54,822 bases of DNA, from the NCBI GenBank assembly GCA_964655175.1, contig CAZZLY010000011.1:1-54822 (forward strand), in the 5' to 3' direction. This DNA comes from JAIOPA01 sp964655175 (GTDB lineage: Bacteria > Eisenbacteria > RBG-16-71-46). A program made the position numbers and the translations under genes. Below the pieces are notes generated by a model. That model saw only the letters and a list, made by a program, of their open reading frames with translations. It did no database searches and was not told the origin of the DNA. Each line of letters starts with the position of its first letter. Position 1 is the first letter of the stretch. Positions 15,608 to 23,987 of the stretch are shown here, one piece after another.

Positions 15608-16063
15608 ATGCGCATCCTGGTGGCGGCCCCCTCCGCCACGATGCGCGCGCTGCTGCAGAACGGCGTGCGCCGCATCGCGGACAGCGAGGTGGTCGCGGCG
15701 CCCACGCTCGAGGCCGCGCGCGAGGCGTGCGGCACCCCGTTCGATCTGGCCGTGGTCGATCGCGACCTCGAGCACACGACCGACTGGGAGTGGCTCGGCC
15801 AGCTGCGTGAACACGCCTGCCCGCGCGGTCGATTGATCGTCGTGGGCACGCGCGTGTCGCGCGACGAGGCGCTGGCGCTGCGCGATCTGGGCACCGGCGC
15901 GTTCCTGCTGGCACCGCTCGATCCGACGCGACTCACCGAGCGTGCGCAGGCGCTGCTCGCCATGCCGCTCGTGGACGAGCATCCGACCGCCACGAGCGAC
16001 GCGGCCGCGCCCGCCGAGGACGCGCCGAGTTCCGAGGACACGCCCGAGGCCGAAGCCGCCTGA
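15608..16063 (+). CDS. Degenerate CheY-like receiver protein
   Basis: A 151-aa protein: a receiver fold at residues 1-120 followed by an acidic Ala/Glu/Pro tail. The predicted phosphoacceptor Asp is present in LAVVDRDL, and a Thr in VVGTRV. However, the usual acidic pair near residue 8 is replaced by Ala-Pro, and the conserved Lys before Pro is Ala (FLLAPLDP). Phosphorylation is therefore doubtful and a protein-interaction role is more likely. It is co-transcribed with flgM, so a link to late flagellar gene control or motility is inferred. Confidence 0.7.
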   Translation: MRILVAAPSATMRALLQNGVRRIADSEVVAAPTLEAAREACGTPFDLAVVDRDLEHTTDWEWLGQLREHACPRGRLIVVGTRVSRDEALALRDLGTGAFLLAPLDPTRLTERAQALLAMPLVDEHPTATSDAAAPAEDAPSSEDTPEAEAA

Positions 16064-16124
16064 GCACGGCGCGCGGCACGCGGGCACGTCCCGCCCGCCT
16101 CCCGCGCGACCCGGACCCGCGGCG

Positions 16125-16985
16125 CTAGAGGAAGCAGCGCAGCAGCGTGACGCGATCCTCGACGTCCACGCGCACGTGCTCGAGCACCTCGTCCGACAGG
16201 TCCAGCCGCTGAACGGCGGGGGCCGTCTTGAACGGGCACGGCTCGTTCGAACGCCGCTCCCCCCGACTCGCGACGCACAGCCGCGCGAACGCATCGGCCG
16301 CCTGGACGCGCAGCACGAGCGCGGCCTCATCGGACACCACGACGTCGTGATGCCGCCGGGTCACCTCGCACACCGGTTCGGGGATGTGCCACGACACGAG
16401 CAGGCTGTACCCGAGTTCCACGTGGAGCTCATCGACCAGCCGATCCACCGCCTCGTCGGACAGCGGCTCCATGCGCTTGCCCTCGACCGCATCGAGCAGC
16501 TTGAGCACGAGCGGCCGACCGATGTCGTGCAGCAGCCCCGCGAGATAGGCCTCTTCCGGGTCGCACGCCCCGTAGGGCACGGCGCGCGCGAACACGGCGG
16601 CGACGAGCGCCTCGTGGCTCATGCGCGCCAGACGCTGCGCGCGCGAGGCCACCGACGAGCGGAACGCGCCGCGCAGCGCGACGGTGGTCGCCAGATTGGA
16701 CACCTCGCGGGACCCGATGCGGGCCACCGCCTCGGACAGGTCGAGCACCGGCCGCAGGCCCCCGAAGGCGATCGAGTTGGCGAGTCGCAGCGTCGAGGCG
16801 GCGATCGCGGGCTCGGTCGTGATCACCGCCGCGATCCGATGCGCGTCGGCGTGCGCCTCGTCCTCGCGCAACAGGGACTGCAGCCGCGTGATCACCCCCG
16901 GCACGGCGGGCAGATGCAGGTCGCCGCGCCGCACCAGGGCGCGCAGCGTGTCGCCGGCGGACAGGGCTCGGGGGGGCGGCAACAT
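16125..16985 (-). CDS. HDOD-domain protein
   Basis: A 286-aa protein starting at an ATG with GGAGGT seven bases upstream. The HDOD domain covers most of it: LPAVPGVITRLQSLL, then EPAIAASTLRLANSIAFGG, VSNLATTVALR and LLHDIGRPLVLKLL, where the H-D pair is kept. HDOD proteins are signalling scaffolds often linked to motility and chemotaxis. It is convergent with the receiver gene and divergent from motA, and its promoter has the same ACCGATAC -10 as motA, which suggests membership of the flagellar regulon. Confidence 0.85.
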   Translation of the reverse strand: MLPPPRALSAGDTLRALVRRGDLHLPAVPGVITRLQSLLREDEAHADAHRIAAVITTEPAIAASTLRLANSIAFGGLRPVLDLSEAVARIGSREVSNLATTVALRGAFRSSVASRAQRLARMSHEALVAAVFARAVPYGACDPEEAYLAGLLHDIGRPLVLKLLDAVEGKRMEPLSDEAVDRLVDELHVELGYSLLVSWHIPEPVCEVTRRHHDVVVSDEAALVLRVQAADAFARLCVASRGERRSNEPCPFKTAPAVQRLDLSDEVLEHVRVDVEDRVTLLRCFL

Positions 16986-17065
16986 GGACGACCTCCACGC
17001 CCGCGGGCGCGGGACGGACCGAAGGGATGACGGGCGCGGACGCGACCGCGCGCGGGGCCCTGCGA

Positions 17066-17093
17066 GTATCGGTCGCCCGCGCGGAGTGTGAAC
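17066..17093 (-). promoter_or_regulatory. Sigma-28-like promoter for HDOD gene
   Basis: The minus strand has ACCGATAC (17066-17073), identical to the motA -10 and followed by the same TCGC. The -35 is weaker: GTTCA at N15 or TTCAC at N14. Confidence 0.5.
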
Positions 17094-17174
17094 CCCCCGA
17101 ACGGGCGTTCCACACGCCCGGCGCGCCACGCCGTGCAGGGCGCAACGCGAACGGCAATCCCTTCCCCGCGCGCG

Positions 17175-17202
17175 CTCAACCCCGCGTCGCAGCGACCGAT
17201 AC
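17175..17202 (+). promoter_or_regulatory. Sigma-28-like promoter for motA
   Basis: CTCAA (17175-17179), exactly 15 bases, then ACCGATAC (17195-17202), 54 bases before motA. motA is a classical FliA-dependent gene in other bacteria. Confidence 0.7.
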
Positions 17203-17256
17203 TCGCGAGCGTCGGCTACCCATCCCCCGCATCCGCGCGGGTCCAGGAGAACACGG

Positions 17257-18117
17257 ATGTTCACCATCATCGGCATCGTGGTCGTGTTGGGTTCGGTCGT
17301 CGGTGGCTTCACCATCGCCGGCGGCCAGCTCATGGCCCTGTTCCACCTTTCGGAGATCATCACGATCGCCGGCACCGCGCTCGGCACGGTGCTCATCTCG
17401 ACGCCGCCCAACGTGCTCGGCGAGATCGGCAAGAAGCTGGCGATCACGATGCAGCCGTCGCCGTTCAACAAGGCGCTGTATCTGGACGCGCTCAAGATGC
17501 TGTACGAGCTCTTCCAGGTCGCGCGCCGTGACGGCCTCGTGGCGATCGAGTCGCACATCGAGGGCCCGGACAAGAGCGCGCTCTTCAAGAAGTACCCGGC
17601 GGTGCTCAAGCAGCACCACGCCATGGTCTACCTGTGCGACTCGCTGCGACTGGTGCTCGTGGGTAGCGTGCCGCCGCACGATCTCGAGATGCTGCTCGGC
17701 AACGAGATCGACGTGCACCACGAGGCCGAGGCGCGCACGGTGTCCTCGCTGCAGCGCGTGAGCGACTCGTTGCCCGGCATCGGCATCGTGGCCGCCGTAC
17801 TCGGCATCGTGATCACGATGGGTGCCATCTCGGGCCCCGTCGAGCAGATCGGCGAGCACGTCGCCGCCGCCCTCACGGGCACGTTCCTGGGCGTGCTCCT
17901 CGCCTACGGCTTCGCCTCGCCGCTCGCGACCAGCATCGAGAACGTGAACTCCGCCGAGGCGCGCTTCTACCACTTCCTCAAGGAGGCGGTGGTCGCGTTC
18001 GCGAAGGGCCTGTCCCCGATCGTCGCGGTCGAATTCGCGCGTCGGTCCGTGTACCACGAGAATCGCCCCAGCTTCTCGGCGATGGAGACGGCCTGCAAGA
18101 GCGTGAAGGCCAAGTAG
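17257..18117 (+). CDS. motA: Flagellar stator protein MotA
   Basis: A 286-aa inner-membrane protein starting at the ATG at 17257 (AGGAG nine bases before). It has four transmembrane segments: two at the start (IIGIVVVLGSVVGGF; ITIAGTALGTVLI) and two late (GIVAAVLGIVITMG; TGTFLGVLLAYGFASP), with a large cytoplasmic loop. The loop holds the RRDGLVAIE region and the conserved Pro before helix 3 (SLPGIGIV). With MotB it forms the ion-driven stator. It lies one base before motB. Confidence 0.95.
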   Translation: MFTIIGIVVVLGSVVGGFTIAGGQLMALFHLSEIITIAGTALGTVLISTPPNVLGEIGKKLAITMQPSPFNKALYLDALKMLYELFQVARRDGLVAIESHIEGPDKSALFKKYPAVLKQHHAMVYLCDSLRLVLVGSVPPHDLEMLLGNEIDVHHEAEARTVSSLQRVSDSLPGIGIVAAVLGIVITMGAISGPVEQIGEHVAAALTGTFLGVLLAYGFASPLATSIENVNSAEARFYHFLKEAVVAFAKGLSPIVAVEFARRSVYHENRPSFSAMETACKSVKAK

Positions 18118-18118
18118 C

Positions 18119-18994
18119 ATGAACAAGTCCCGCGAAACCCCCATTCGCATCATCATCAAGAAGGGTGGCCACGGCGGTCACCACGGCGGCGCATGGAAGG
18201 TGGCGTTCGCCGACTTCATGACCGCCATGTTCGCCATGTTCCTGGTGCTCTGGCTCGTGAACCAGAGCTCGGACGTGAAGTCGGCGATCGCCGGCTACTT
18301 CCAGGACCCGCTCGGGCGCGCCGACGAGTTCGGCAGCTCGATCCTGCCCGGCGAGGGCTCGCAGTCGTCGGTGCCGCAGCCGCTCTCGCCGCGTCAGGTC
18401 ATCGACCTGCGCCGCGATCGCATGCGCTCGCTCGGCGACGAGCTCGAGCGCGAGCTGCGCGACATCCCGGAGCTCAAGGAGGTCGCGGACAAGGTCCAGA
18501 TCGAGGTCACCGAGGAGGGCCTGCGCATCCAGCTGCTCGAGGACGCGGACGGGACCTTCTACACGAGTGGCAACGCGACGCTCAACGAGCGCGGCCGCGG
18601 GCTCATGCACATCCTGGGCGCGCAGTTGGGCAAGCTGTCCAACGAGGTGCGCATCGAGGGCTTCACCGATGCGCGTCCGATCCTGGGGCGCCCCGACTAC
18701 GGCAACTGGGAACTGTCGGCCGATCGCGCCAACGCCGCGCGCCGCGTGCTCATCGAGGGCGGTCTCAAGGAGGCGCAGGTGCAGCAGGTGCGCGGGCTCG
18801 CCGATCGGCAGCTGCGCGTGCCCGAGGACCCGCTCTCGCCGCGCAATCGTCGCGTCGCGATCACCGTGCTCATGCCCACCGAGTCCGAGGCCGTCGCGGC
18901 GTCGCAGCGCGGCGACCTGCCGGTGCTCACGCCCGAGGACAGCACGATCACCGGCACCGGTCTGCCCGCGGTGCTGCCGGGAGGTCCGCGATGA
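18119..18994 (+). CDS. motB: Flagellar stator protein MotB
   Basis: A 291-aa protein with a short cytoplasmic Lys/His-rich head, one transmembrane helix carrying the ion-binding Asp (D32 in AFADFMTAMFAMFLVLWL), a periplasmic linker, and an OmpA-like peptidoglycan-binding domain (EGFTDARPI, NWELSADRANAARRVL, NRRVAITV). The Asp context and MotA partner fit a proton-type stator, though sodium cannot be excluded. The last four bases overlap the start of the next gene. Confidence 0.95.
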   Translation: MNKSRETPIRIIIKKGGHGGHHGGAWKVAFADFMTAMFAMFLVLWLVNQSSDVKSAIAGYFQDPLGRADEFGSSILPGEGSQSSVPQPLSPRQVIDLRRDRMRSLGDELERELRDIPELKEVADKVQIEVTEEGLRIQLLEDADGTFYTSGNATLNERGRGLMHILGAQLGKLSNEVRIEGFTDARPILGRPDYGNWELSADRANAARRVLIEGGLKEAQVQQVRGLADRQLRVPEDPLSPRNRRVAITVLMPTESEAVAASQRGDLPVLTPEDSTITGTGLPAVLPGGPR

Positions 18995-19943
18995 TGGCCA
19001 CCCGTGGCACCGTGCTGCTGTGGTGCGGACGCGAGGAACTCGCGACGCTGCGTGCGCCGTTCGAATCGCTCGGCGGCCGCGTCGTGACCGTGACGACGGC
19101 GGATCAGTGGGTCGTGCGCCTCGAGGAGGAGCGACCGGACGTCGTCGTGCTGCCGCTCGCGAACCTGTCCGCGGTGATCGAGCGTGCGCTGCCGCGCGAG
19201 CGCCACGCCTGCGCCCTCGTGGGGCTTGCGGGTCCCACGCCGGTCCCGACGCCCGAGGGCTTCGACCTCGTGCTCACGACGCTCGACTCGCCCGACGTGC
19301 CGGAGCGTCTGCGCATGGTGCTGCTGCTCGGCCGCGCGCGCCGCGAGGCGCACGAGACGGGTCGCGAGGTCGTACGCCTGCGGGAGGCCACCTCGGCGCA
19401 GGTGCAGCGCCTGAGCGGCTTCATGCTCACGATCCTCGATCGTGCGCTGCCCGGCACCACCGAGCGCTCCAACCGCTGGGCGGAGCTCGCCATGCAGGTC
19501 GCGGAGCGGTTCACGATCCCCGACGACATGCTGCCGGGACTGCAGCTCGCGTCGCGCCTGCGCGAGGTCGGCCGACTGGCACTGCCCCGCGTGGGCACGG
19601 GCGTGCCGGGCGAACCGGGCTGGGAGTGGTCCATCACCCAGGCCGCGACGAGTCTGCTCGAACCGTTCCCCGAACTGGCGCAGGCCGTGGAACTGCTCAC
19701 GGGCATGCACGAGAACTGGGACGGCACCGGGCACCCGGGCCACTTCATGAGCGGGCAGATCCCGATGCGTTCCCGCATCCTGCGCGCCACGCACGACTAT
19801 CTGCTCGCGCGCGAACGCCCCGACGCCCCGCCCGCGTCCGCGGTGCTCGAGCGCATGGCCGAGCAGTCCGGCACGCTCTACGACCCGCTCGTGATCGTGC
19901 ACCTGCGCGCCGTCCTCGAGAACGCCGACTCGCCCGTGAGCGC
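18991..19943 (+). CDS. Degenerate HD-GYP-like protein, cut by assembly gap
   Basis: About 317 residues are visible before the run of N; the end is missing. The ATGA overlap with motB fixes the start (18991 or the next ATG at 18994). Residues 1-120 look like a receiver fold (VVLLPLAN region). The rest resembles HD-GYP: MHENWDGTGHPGHFMSGQIPMRSRILRATHDYL carries a GYP-like GTGHP motif, but the HD site is LREVGRLALP where LLHDIGK is expected. It is therefore probably not a c-di-GMP phosphodiesterase but a sensor or structural relative. Position after motB suggests a role in stator or motility control. Confidence 0.65.
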
Positions 19944-20043
19944 NNNNNNNNNNNNNNNNNNNNNNNNNNNNNNNNNNNNNNNNNNNNNNNNNNNNNNNNN
20001 NNNNNNNNNNNNNNNNNNNNNNNNNNNNNNNNNNNNNNNNNNN
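19944..20043. other. Assembly gap (100 N)
   Basis: Exactly 100 N, the convention for a gap of unknown size. It removes the end of the HD-GYP-like gene and anything else up to the flgK terminator; long reading frames crossing it are artefacts. Confidence 1.
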
Positions 20044-20052
20044 CGAGACACG

Positions 20053-20089
20053 GAAGCCCCCGACGAGCCGAACGCTCGTCGGGGGCTTC
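20053..20089 (-). terminator. Terminator of the flgF-flgK operon
   Basis: Positions 20053-20067 and 20075-20089 form a perfect 15-bp stem with a 7-base loop, 20 bases past the flgK stop. The stem core is the same as in the flaF terminator. Confidence 0.85.
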
Positions 20090-20108
20090 ACGCGAGTGGG
20101 ATCGTGCG

Positions 20109-21464
20109 TCAGATCGTCTGCAGCAGCATCTGCATCATCTCGTCGGCCATCGTGATGATCTTGGCCGCCGCCCCATAGGCCTGCTGCTGCGCCATGAGGC
20201 CGATCATCTCCTCGTCCACCGACACCCCGCTCACCGCGGTGCGCTGCTGATCGGCCTGATCGACGAGGGCCTGCTGCACGTCGCAGTCGCTCGCCGCACC
20301 GCTCGCGGCGAGACCGACGCCGGCGGCGACGCCGGAGTAGAAATCCCGGAACGATCGCCCCGAGAGGCCGGAGATGCCCTTGTTGCCCAACTGCGCCAGC
20401 TGCAGCGCCACGTCGCCGTCGCCCGCGAGGTTCGTACCGCCCGCGGCGACGGCCTGGCTGGAGGCCATGAGCGCGTCGGTGAGCTTGATGCCGCCGGCGG
20501 TCAGCTTGGTGGGGTCGAAGAAGTTCGTGCCCGTCGCGCCCGTGGCGGTGAAGCCGCTGCGGTGCACGGTGTTGACCTCGCTCACCAGGTTCGCGGCCAG
20601 CTGATCGAGCTGCGCGCGCAGGGCGGGCACGCGGTTGTTCACCATGTCGAGCGAGCCACCGATGCTGCCGCCGATACGGTTCACCGGGGAGCCACCGGCA
20701 TCGAGGATGCCGATCGCGGGTGGACTACCGGTGAGGCTGAGCTGCGTCGGCAGCACGCGATCGACGAGATTCGACTCCTCGCTCATCACCGTCACGGTGC
20801 CGTCGTCGTGCCGCACGACCTTGACCGAGATGAGGTTCGAGAGCTGGTCGATGGCGAGGTCGCGCTGGTCCTGCAGGTCCACCGCACCCTGCCCCCCGGA
20901 CGCCAGGATGTCCTGATTGAGCTTGCCGATGCGGCGCAGCAGTTCGTTGGCCTGCCCGACCTCGGCGTCCAGACGCGACATGGCGTCCGCCGAGGACACG
21001 GTGAGCCGTGTGTCGAGCTGGTTGAGCTGTTTGGCGAGTCGATCACCGGCCTGGCACACGAGATCGCGCGCGGCGGGACTCGCCGGATCGTTGGCGAGGT
21101 CCGAGAACGAGTGGAACATGCGATCGATCGCCGCCGACAGTCCGACGTCGGACGGCTCGCCGATCGCGTCCTCGATCTGCCGCAGCCCCTGCTGCAGCGT
21201 GTACGACTGCGAGAACAGCCCCGACTCGCGCCGATAGGTGTCGTCGTAGAACGTGTCACGGGTGCGCTGCACGAGTCCGGTGGTCACGCCGCGACCGATC
21301 ATGCCCTCGGCGGTGCGCACCGGATTCGCCGCGACCATCTCGAGGCGCTGGCGGCTGTAGCCGGGCGTCTGCGCGTTGGCGACGTTGTTCGCGGTCACCT
21401 CCATGGCGCGCTTCTGCGCCAACAGCGCCGACCGCGCGATGCTCAACAGACTCGAGAGCGACAT
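20109..21464 (-). CDS. flgK: Hook-associated protein 1 FlgK
   Basis: A 451-aa protein, near the short end for the family. The N-terminus has SIARSALLAQKRAMEVTANN followed by VANAQTPGYSRQRLEM, the rod/hook signature. The C-terminus ends EEMIGLMAQQQAYGAAAKII with a final helix, the FlgK/FlgE-type coil. It forms the first hook-filament junction ring with FlgL. Last gene of the flgF-G-A-H-I-J-N-K operon, three bases after flgN, its likely chaperone. Confidence 0.95.
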   Translation of the reverse strand: MSLSSLLSIARSALLAQKRAMEVTANNVANAQTPGYSRQRLEMVAANPVRTAEGMIGRGVTTGLVQRTRDTFYDDTYRRESGLFSQSYTLQQGLRQIEDAIGEPSDVGLSAAIDRMFHSFSDLANDPASPAARDLVCQAGDRLAKQLNQLDTRLTVSSADAMSRLDAEVGQANELLRRIGKLNQDILASGGQGAVDLQDQRDLAIDQLSNLISVKVVRHDDGTVTVMSEESNLVDRVLPTQLSLTGSPPAIGILDAGGSPVNRIGGSIGGSLDMVNNRVPALRAQLDQLAANLVSEVNTVHRSGFTATGATGTNFFDPTKLTAGGIKLTDALMASSQAVAAGGTNLAGDGDVALQLAQLGNKGISGLSGRSFRDFYSGVAAGVGLAASGAASDCDVQQALVDQADQQRTAVSGVSVDEEMIGLMAQQQAYGAAAKIITMADEMMQMLLQTI

Positions 21465-21467
21465 GGT

Positions 21468-21977
21468 TCACCCCTGACGATCGAGGAGCACCCCGGACGG
21501 CGGTGCGGAGGTCGAGCCCGGATAACCGATCGCCGGGCCCTCGCGGAACAGGGACTGCAGGAAGGCGCGCTCGGAATCGAGCACGCGCCGCAGCACGACG
21601 CTGTTGACGCGCGACGTGCGCGCCGCGCGTTCGGCCGCGTGGCGCAACGCGTCGTGCGCCCGCGTGAGCACCGCGGGTGCGCTCGCACCGAGCTCGCGCA
21701 ACATCGTGCTCATGCGCTCGCCGGGACGCCCGGTGAGCTGGTCCACCATGGCCTGACGCTGCGCGCTCAGCTGACCCAGACGCAGCAGGAGCCGGTCGAG
21801 GTCCTCGGTCGTGGCGTCGAGCATCTCGCGGTCGCTCTGTCGCACCGCACCGCGCTGACGATCGAGCACGTCCGAGAATTCCTCGAGACCGCGCGTCTCC
21901 TGCGCGAGGATCTCGGCCAGACCGGTGAACGCCGACGAACCGGTGACGCGGGGCTCGGTGAGGATCGGGGTGGCCAT
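21468..21977 (-). CDS. flgN: FlgN-like export chaperone
   Basis: A 169-aa, largely helical protein. I take the ATG ending 21977, with AAGGGAAG about six bases upstream; a GTG two codons earlier is possible. Helices such as TGLAEILAQETRGLEEFSDVL followed by a Leu/Gln-rich coil (LLLRLGQLSAQRQAMVDQL) fit FlgN, which carries FlgK and FlgL to the export gate. Placement directly before flgK supports this. Sequence conservation in the family is low, so the call depends partly on context. Confidence 0.75.
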   Translation of the reverse strand: MATPILTEPRVTGSSAFTGLAEILAQETRGLEEFSDVLDRQRGAVRQSDREMLDATTEDLDRLLLRLGQLSAQRQAMVDQLTGRPGERMSTMLRELGASAPAVLTRAHDALRHAAERAARTSRVNSVVLRRVLDSERAFLQSLFREGPAIGYPGSTSAPPSGVLLDRQG

Positions 21978-21979
21978 GG

Positions 21980-22285
21980 TCACTTCCCTTCGGGGTTGGG
22001 GGATGCGGCGGTCGCATCGAGTCGACGCGCCAACTGGCGATACAGGGCTTCGCCGAGGCCGTGGGTGTCCTTGCCCGCGGCCAGGCCGGCGATCTGTTGG
22101 TCGAGCAGGCCGGTGTACATCTCACGCGCCGGGTCGTCGCTCCCCTCGGAGTGCGACACGGTCTCGCGCATGGCCTGGAACATCTGATTCAGGAACAACG
22201 ACTCCATGGCGTCGGCGGTGCGCCGCAACTGCACGTGCGGGTCACGCGCCACGTCCCGTGAGGGGCGGATGGCGTCGGGCGTCAT
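21980..22285 (-). CDS. flgJ: Rod-binding protein FlgJ (single-domain)
   Basis: A 101-aa protein matching only the N-terminal rod-cap domain of FlgJ: AMESLFLNQMFQAMRETV, then MYTGLLDQQIAGLAAG and HGLGEALYRQL. The muramidase half found in enteric FlgJ is absent, so another lytic enzyme must open the peptidoglycan. The start overlaps flgI by ATGA. Single-domain FlgJ is common outside gammaproteobacteria. Confidence 0.9.
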   Translation of the reverse strand: MTPDAIRPSRDVARDPHVQLRRTADAMESLFLNQMFQAMRETVSHSEGSDDPAREMYTGLLDQQIAGLAAGKDTHGLGEALYRQLARRLDATAASPNPEGK

Positions 22286-23325
22286 CGCACCACCACCTGC
22301 GCGCGCAGCGCGCCGGCCGCGCGCAGCGATTCGAACACCGCGGCGATGTCGGCGCCCTGGGCACCGGCCGCGTGCAGACCCGCCGCGACCTCCTGCACCG
22401 AGGCGTCGGCCGCCACCTTCACGAGCCCCTCGCCCGACGCGCCGGCGCCGCCGATCTGCAGCGTCACGCCCCCGCGACTGACGACGGCGGCCGCGACCCG
22501 CAGGTCACCACCCGCGACCACCGTGCCGTCGCGCGCATCGATGATGACGCGCGCGACCTCGGGCGGACGCACCGTGACCGTGTCCACCGCCGCCAGCCAG
22601 CGCGCGGCGGGACGTCCCGCGGGCACCTTGAGCGTGATCGCCCCGGCGTCCTCGAGCGTGGCCGTGCCCGCGCCGAACGCCGCGTCGATCGCCTCGACCA
22701 ACTGGTTCGCGGTGCGCAGGTCCGGCTCCTGCAGCAGCAGTCGCGGCTCGGACACCGGGAGTTCCTGTTCGACCTCGAGCACGCCGCCGCCCGGCACACG
22801 CCCGCTGTTGACGCGCACGAACGCGGTCGCCCGGTCGTCCGACGGCGTCGCGACGAGGATCGAACCCTGCGCGGTCGCGATCGCGGGCTGGCCCGGGTCG
22901 GTGACGAGCGGCGTGATCCACAGCGTGCCGCCGCGCAGCGACGTGGCGTCGCCGAGCGCGCTCACCTGCACGTCGAAGCGTCCACCGGGCCGCAGCCACG
23001 GCGAGACCTCGGCGGTCACCAGCACCGCGGCGACGTCGCGCAGACGCAACTGCTCCGCGGGCACCTCGATCTGGAATCGCCGCAGCAGATTCGCCACCGC
23101 GCGCACGCTCGGCGAACCGGCCGACGCGCGCCCCAGGCTGCGATCGCCCGTGCCGTCGAGCCCGGTCACGAGCCCGTAGCCCACGATGCGGCGCGGCACG
23201 TCACCCACGTGACGCGTGAGCTCCCCGACGCGCGCGGTCGCCCCGTGTCCAGCGCCCGCGACGAGCAGCCCCAGCAGCGCCCACGCCGCGAGACGCACCG
23301 TGCGAACCCCACGACGCGCGCTCAT
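22282..23325 (-). CDS. flgI: Flagellar P-ring protein FlgI
   Basis: A 347-aa protein with a Sec signal (LAAWALLGLLVAGAGHGATA). It has the FlgI landmarks VGYGLVTGLDGTGD, FQIEVPAEQLRLRDVAAVLVTAEV, FDVQVSALGDATSLRGGTLW and the C-terminal VQEVAAGLHAAGAQGADIAAVFESLRAAGAL. It builds the periplasmic ring around the rod. ATGA overlaps link it to flgH upstream and flgJ downstream. Confidence 0.96.
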   Translation of the reverse strand: MSARRGVRTVRLAAWALLGLLVAGAGHGATARVGELTRHVGDVPRRIVGYGLVTGLDGTGDRSLGRASAGSPSVRAVANLLRRFQIEVPAEQLRLRDVAAVLVTAEVSPWLRPGGRFDVQVSALGDATSLRGGTLWITPLVTDPGQPAIATAQGSILVATPSDDRATAFVRVNSGRVPGGGVLEVEQELPVSEPRLLLQEPDLRTANQLVEAIDAAFGAGTATLEDAGAITLKVPAGRPAARWLAAVDTVTVRPPEVARVIIDARDGTVVAGGDLRVAAAVVSRGGVTLQIGGAGASGEGLVKVAADASVQEVAAGLHAAGAQGADIAAVFESLRAAGALRAQVVVR

Positions 23326-23987
23326 GGCCACAGCATCCCGAGCACCTTGCCCAGGATCCCCGTGCGCGGACCGATCTTCCCGCCCTTGTACGTGATGACC
23401 GCGTCGCCGATGCGGCTCGAGAGCACGCGGTTGGAACCGTCCACGTCCTCGGCGCGCACGACGCCGTCGAGGACGATGTCCTGCAGGCGGCCGTCCACCG
23501 ACACCTTGCGCGTGCCGTGGATGCGCAGCGCGCCGGTGGGCTCGACCTCGACGACGCGCACGGTGAGCACCGCGGTCAGATCGCCGGTGCGCCCCGCCTC
23601 GCCCACGTCGCGCGAGTTGTTGAGGCTGGCGCTCTGCAGCGCCATGCCCTGCGCCCCGGTCGGCGTGTCCATGCGCAGGCGGTTGTTCATCGTGCGATTG
23701 CCGTCGGCGATGCGCGAGACGCGCTCGCGCGAGGCCGTCTGCTCGTCCACGACCACGGTGACCAGGTCCCCGGGGCCGAGCGGCATGCGGTCCGACAACC
23801 AGCTCGCGCGCGGCGCGGCGTGCCGCACCGGTGCCGCACTCGCACTCGCCGCGGTCGCGGCGGTCGTGTCCGCCGGCACGGCGGTGGTGTCGGTCTGGGC
23901 CGCCGCCGATGCGACGGTCAGGACGAGCGCGACGAGCGCCCACCCGATCCCCCGCACCGTCACGGACCGCCTGTTCGGAACGTTCAT
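23322..23987 (-). CDS. flgH: Flagellar L-ring protein FlgH without lipobox
   Basis: A 221-aa protein with the FlgH blocks SWLSDRMPLGPGDLVTVVV, NRTMNNRLRM, LTVRVVEVEPTGALRIHGTRKV and VLSSRIGDAVITYKGGG-like end. FlgH is normally an outer-membrane lipoprotein. Here the signal peptide (WALVALVLTVASAAAQ) contains no Cys, so it appears to be cut by the ordinary signal peptidase. The ring may then depend on its barrel strands alone. Overlaps flgA and flgI by ATGA. Confidence 0.92.
   Translation of the reverse strand: MNVPNRRSVTVRGIGWALVALVLTVASAAAQTDTTAVPADTTAATAASASAAPVRHAAPRASWLSDRMPLGPGDLVTVVVDEQTASRERVSRIADGNRTMNNRLRMDTPTGAQGMALQSASLNNSRDVGEAGRTGDLTAVLTVRVVEVEPTGALRIHGTRKVSVDGRLQDIVLDGVVRAEDVDGSNRVLSSRIGDAVITYKGGKIGPRTGILGKVLGMLWP

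Noticed and set aside
18193..22187. Very long plus-strand frames crossing the N run
   Set aside because: They depend on 100 unknown bases being open and run antisense to flgK, flgN and flgJ; artefact.
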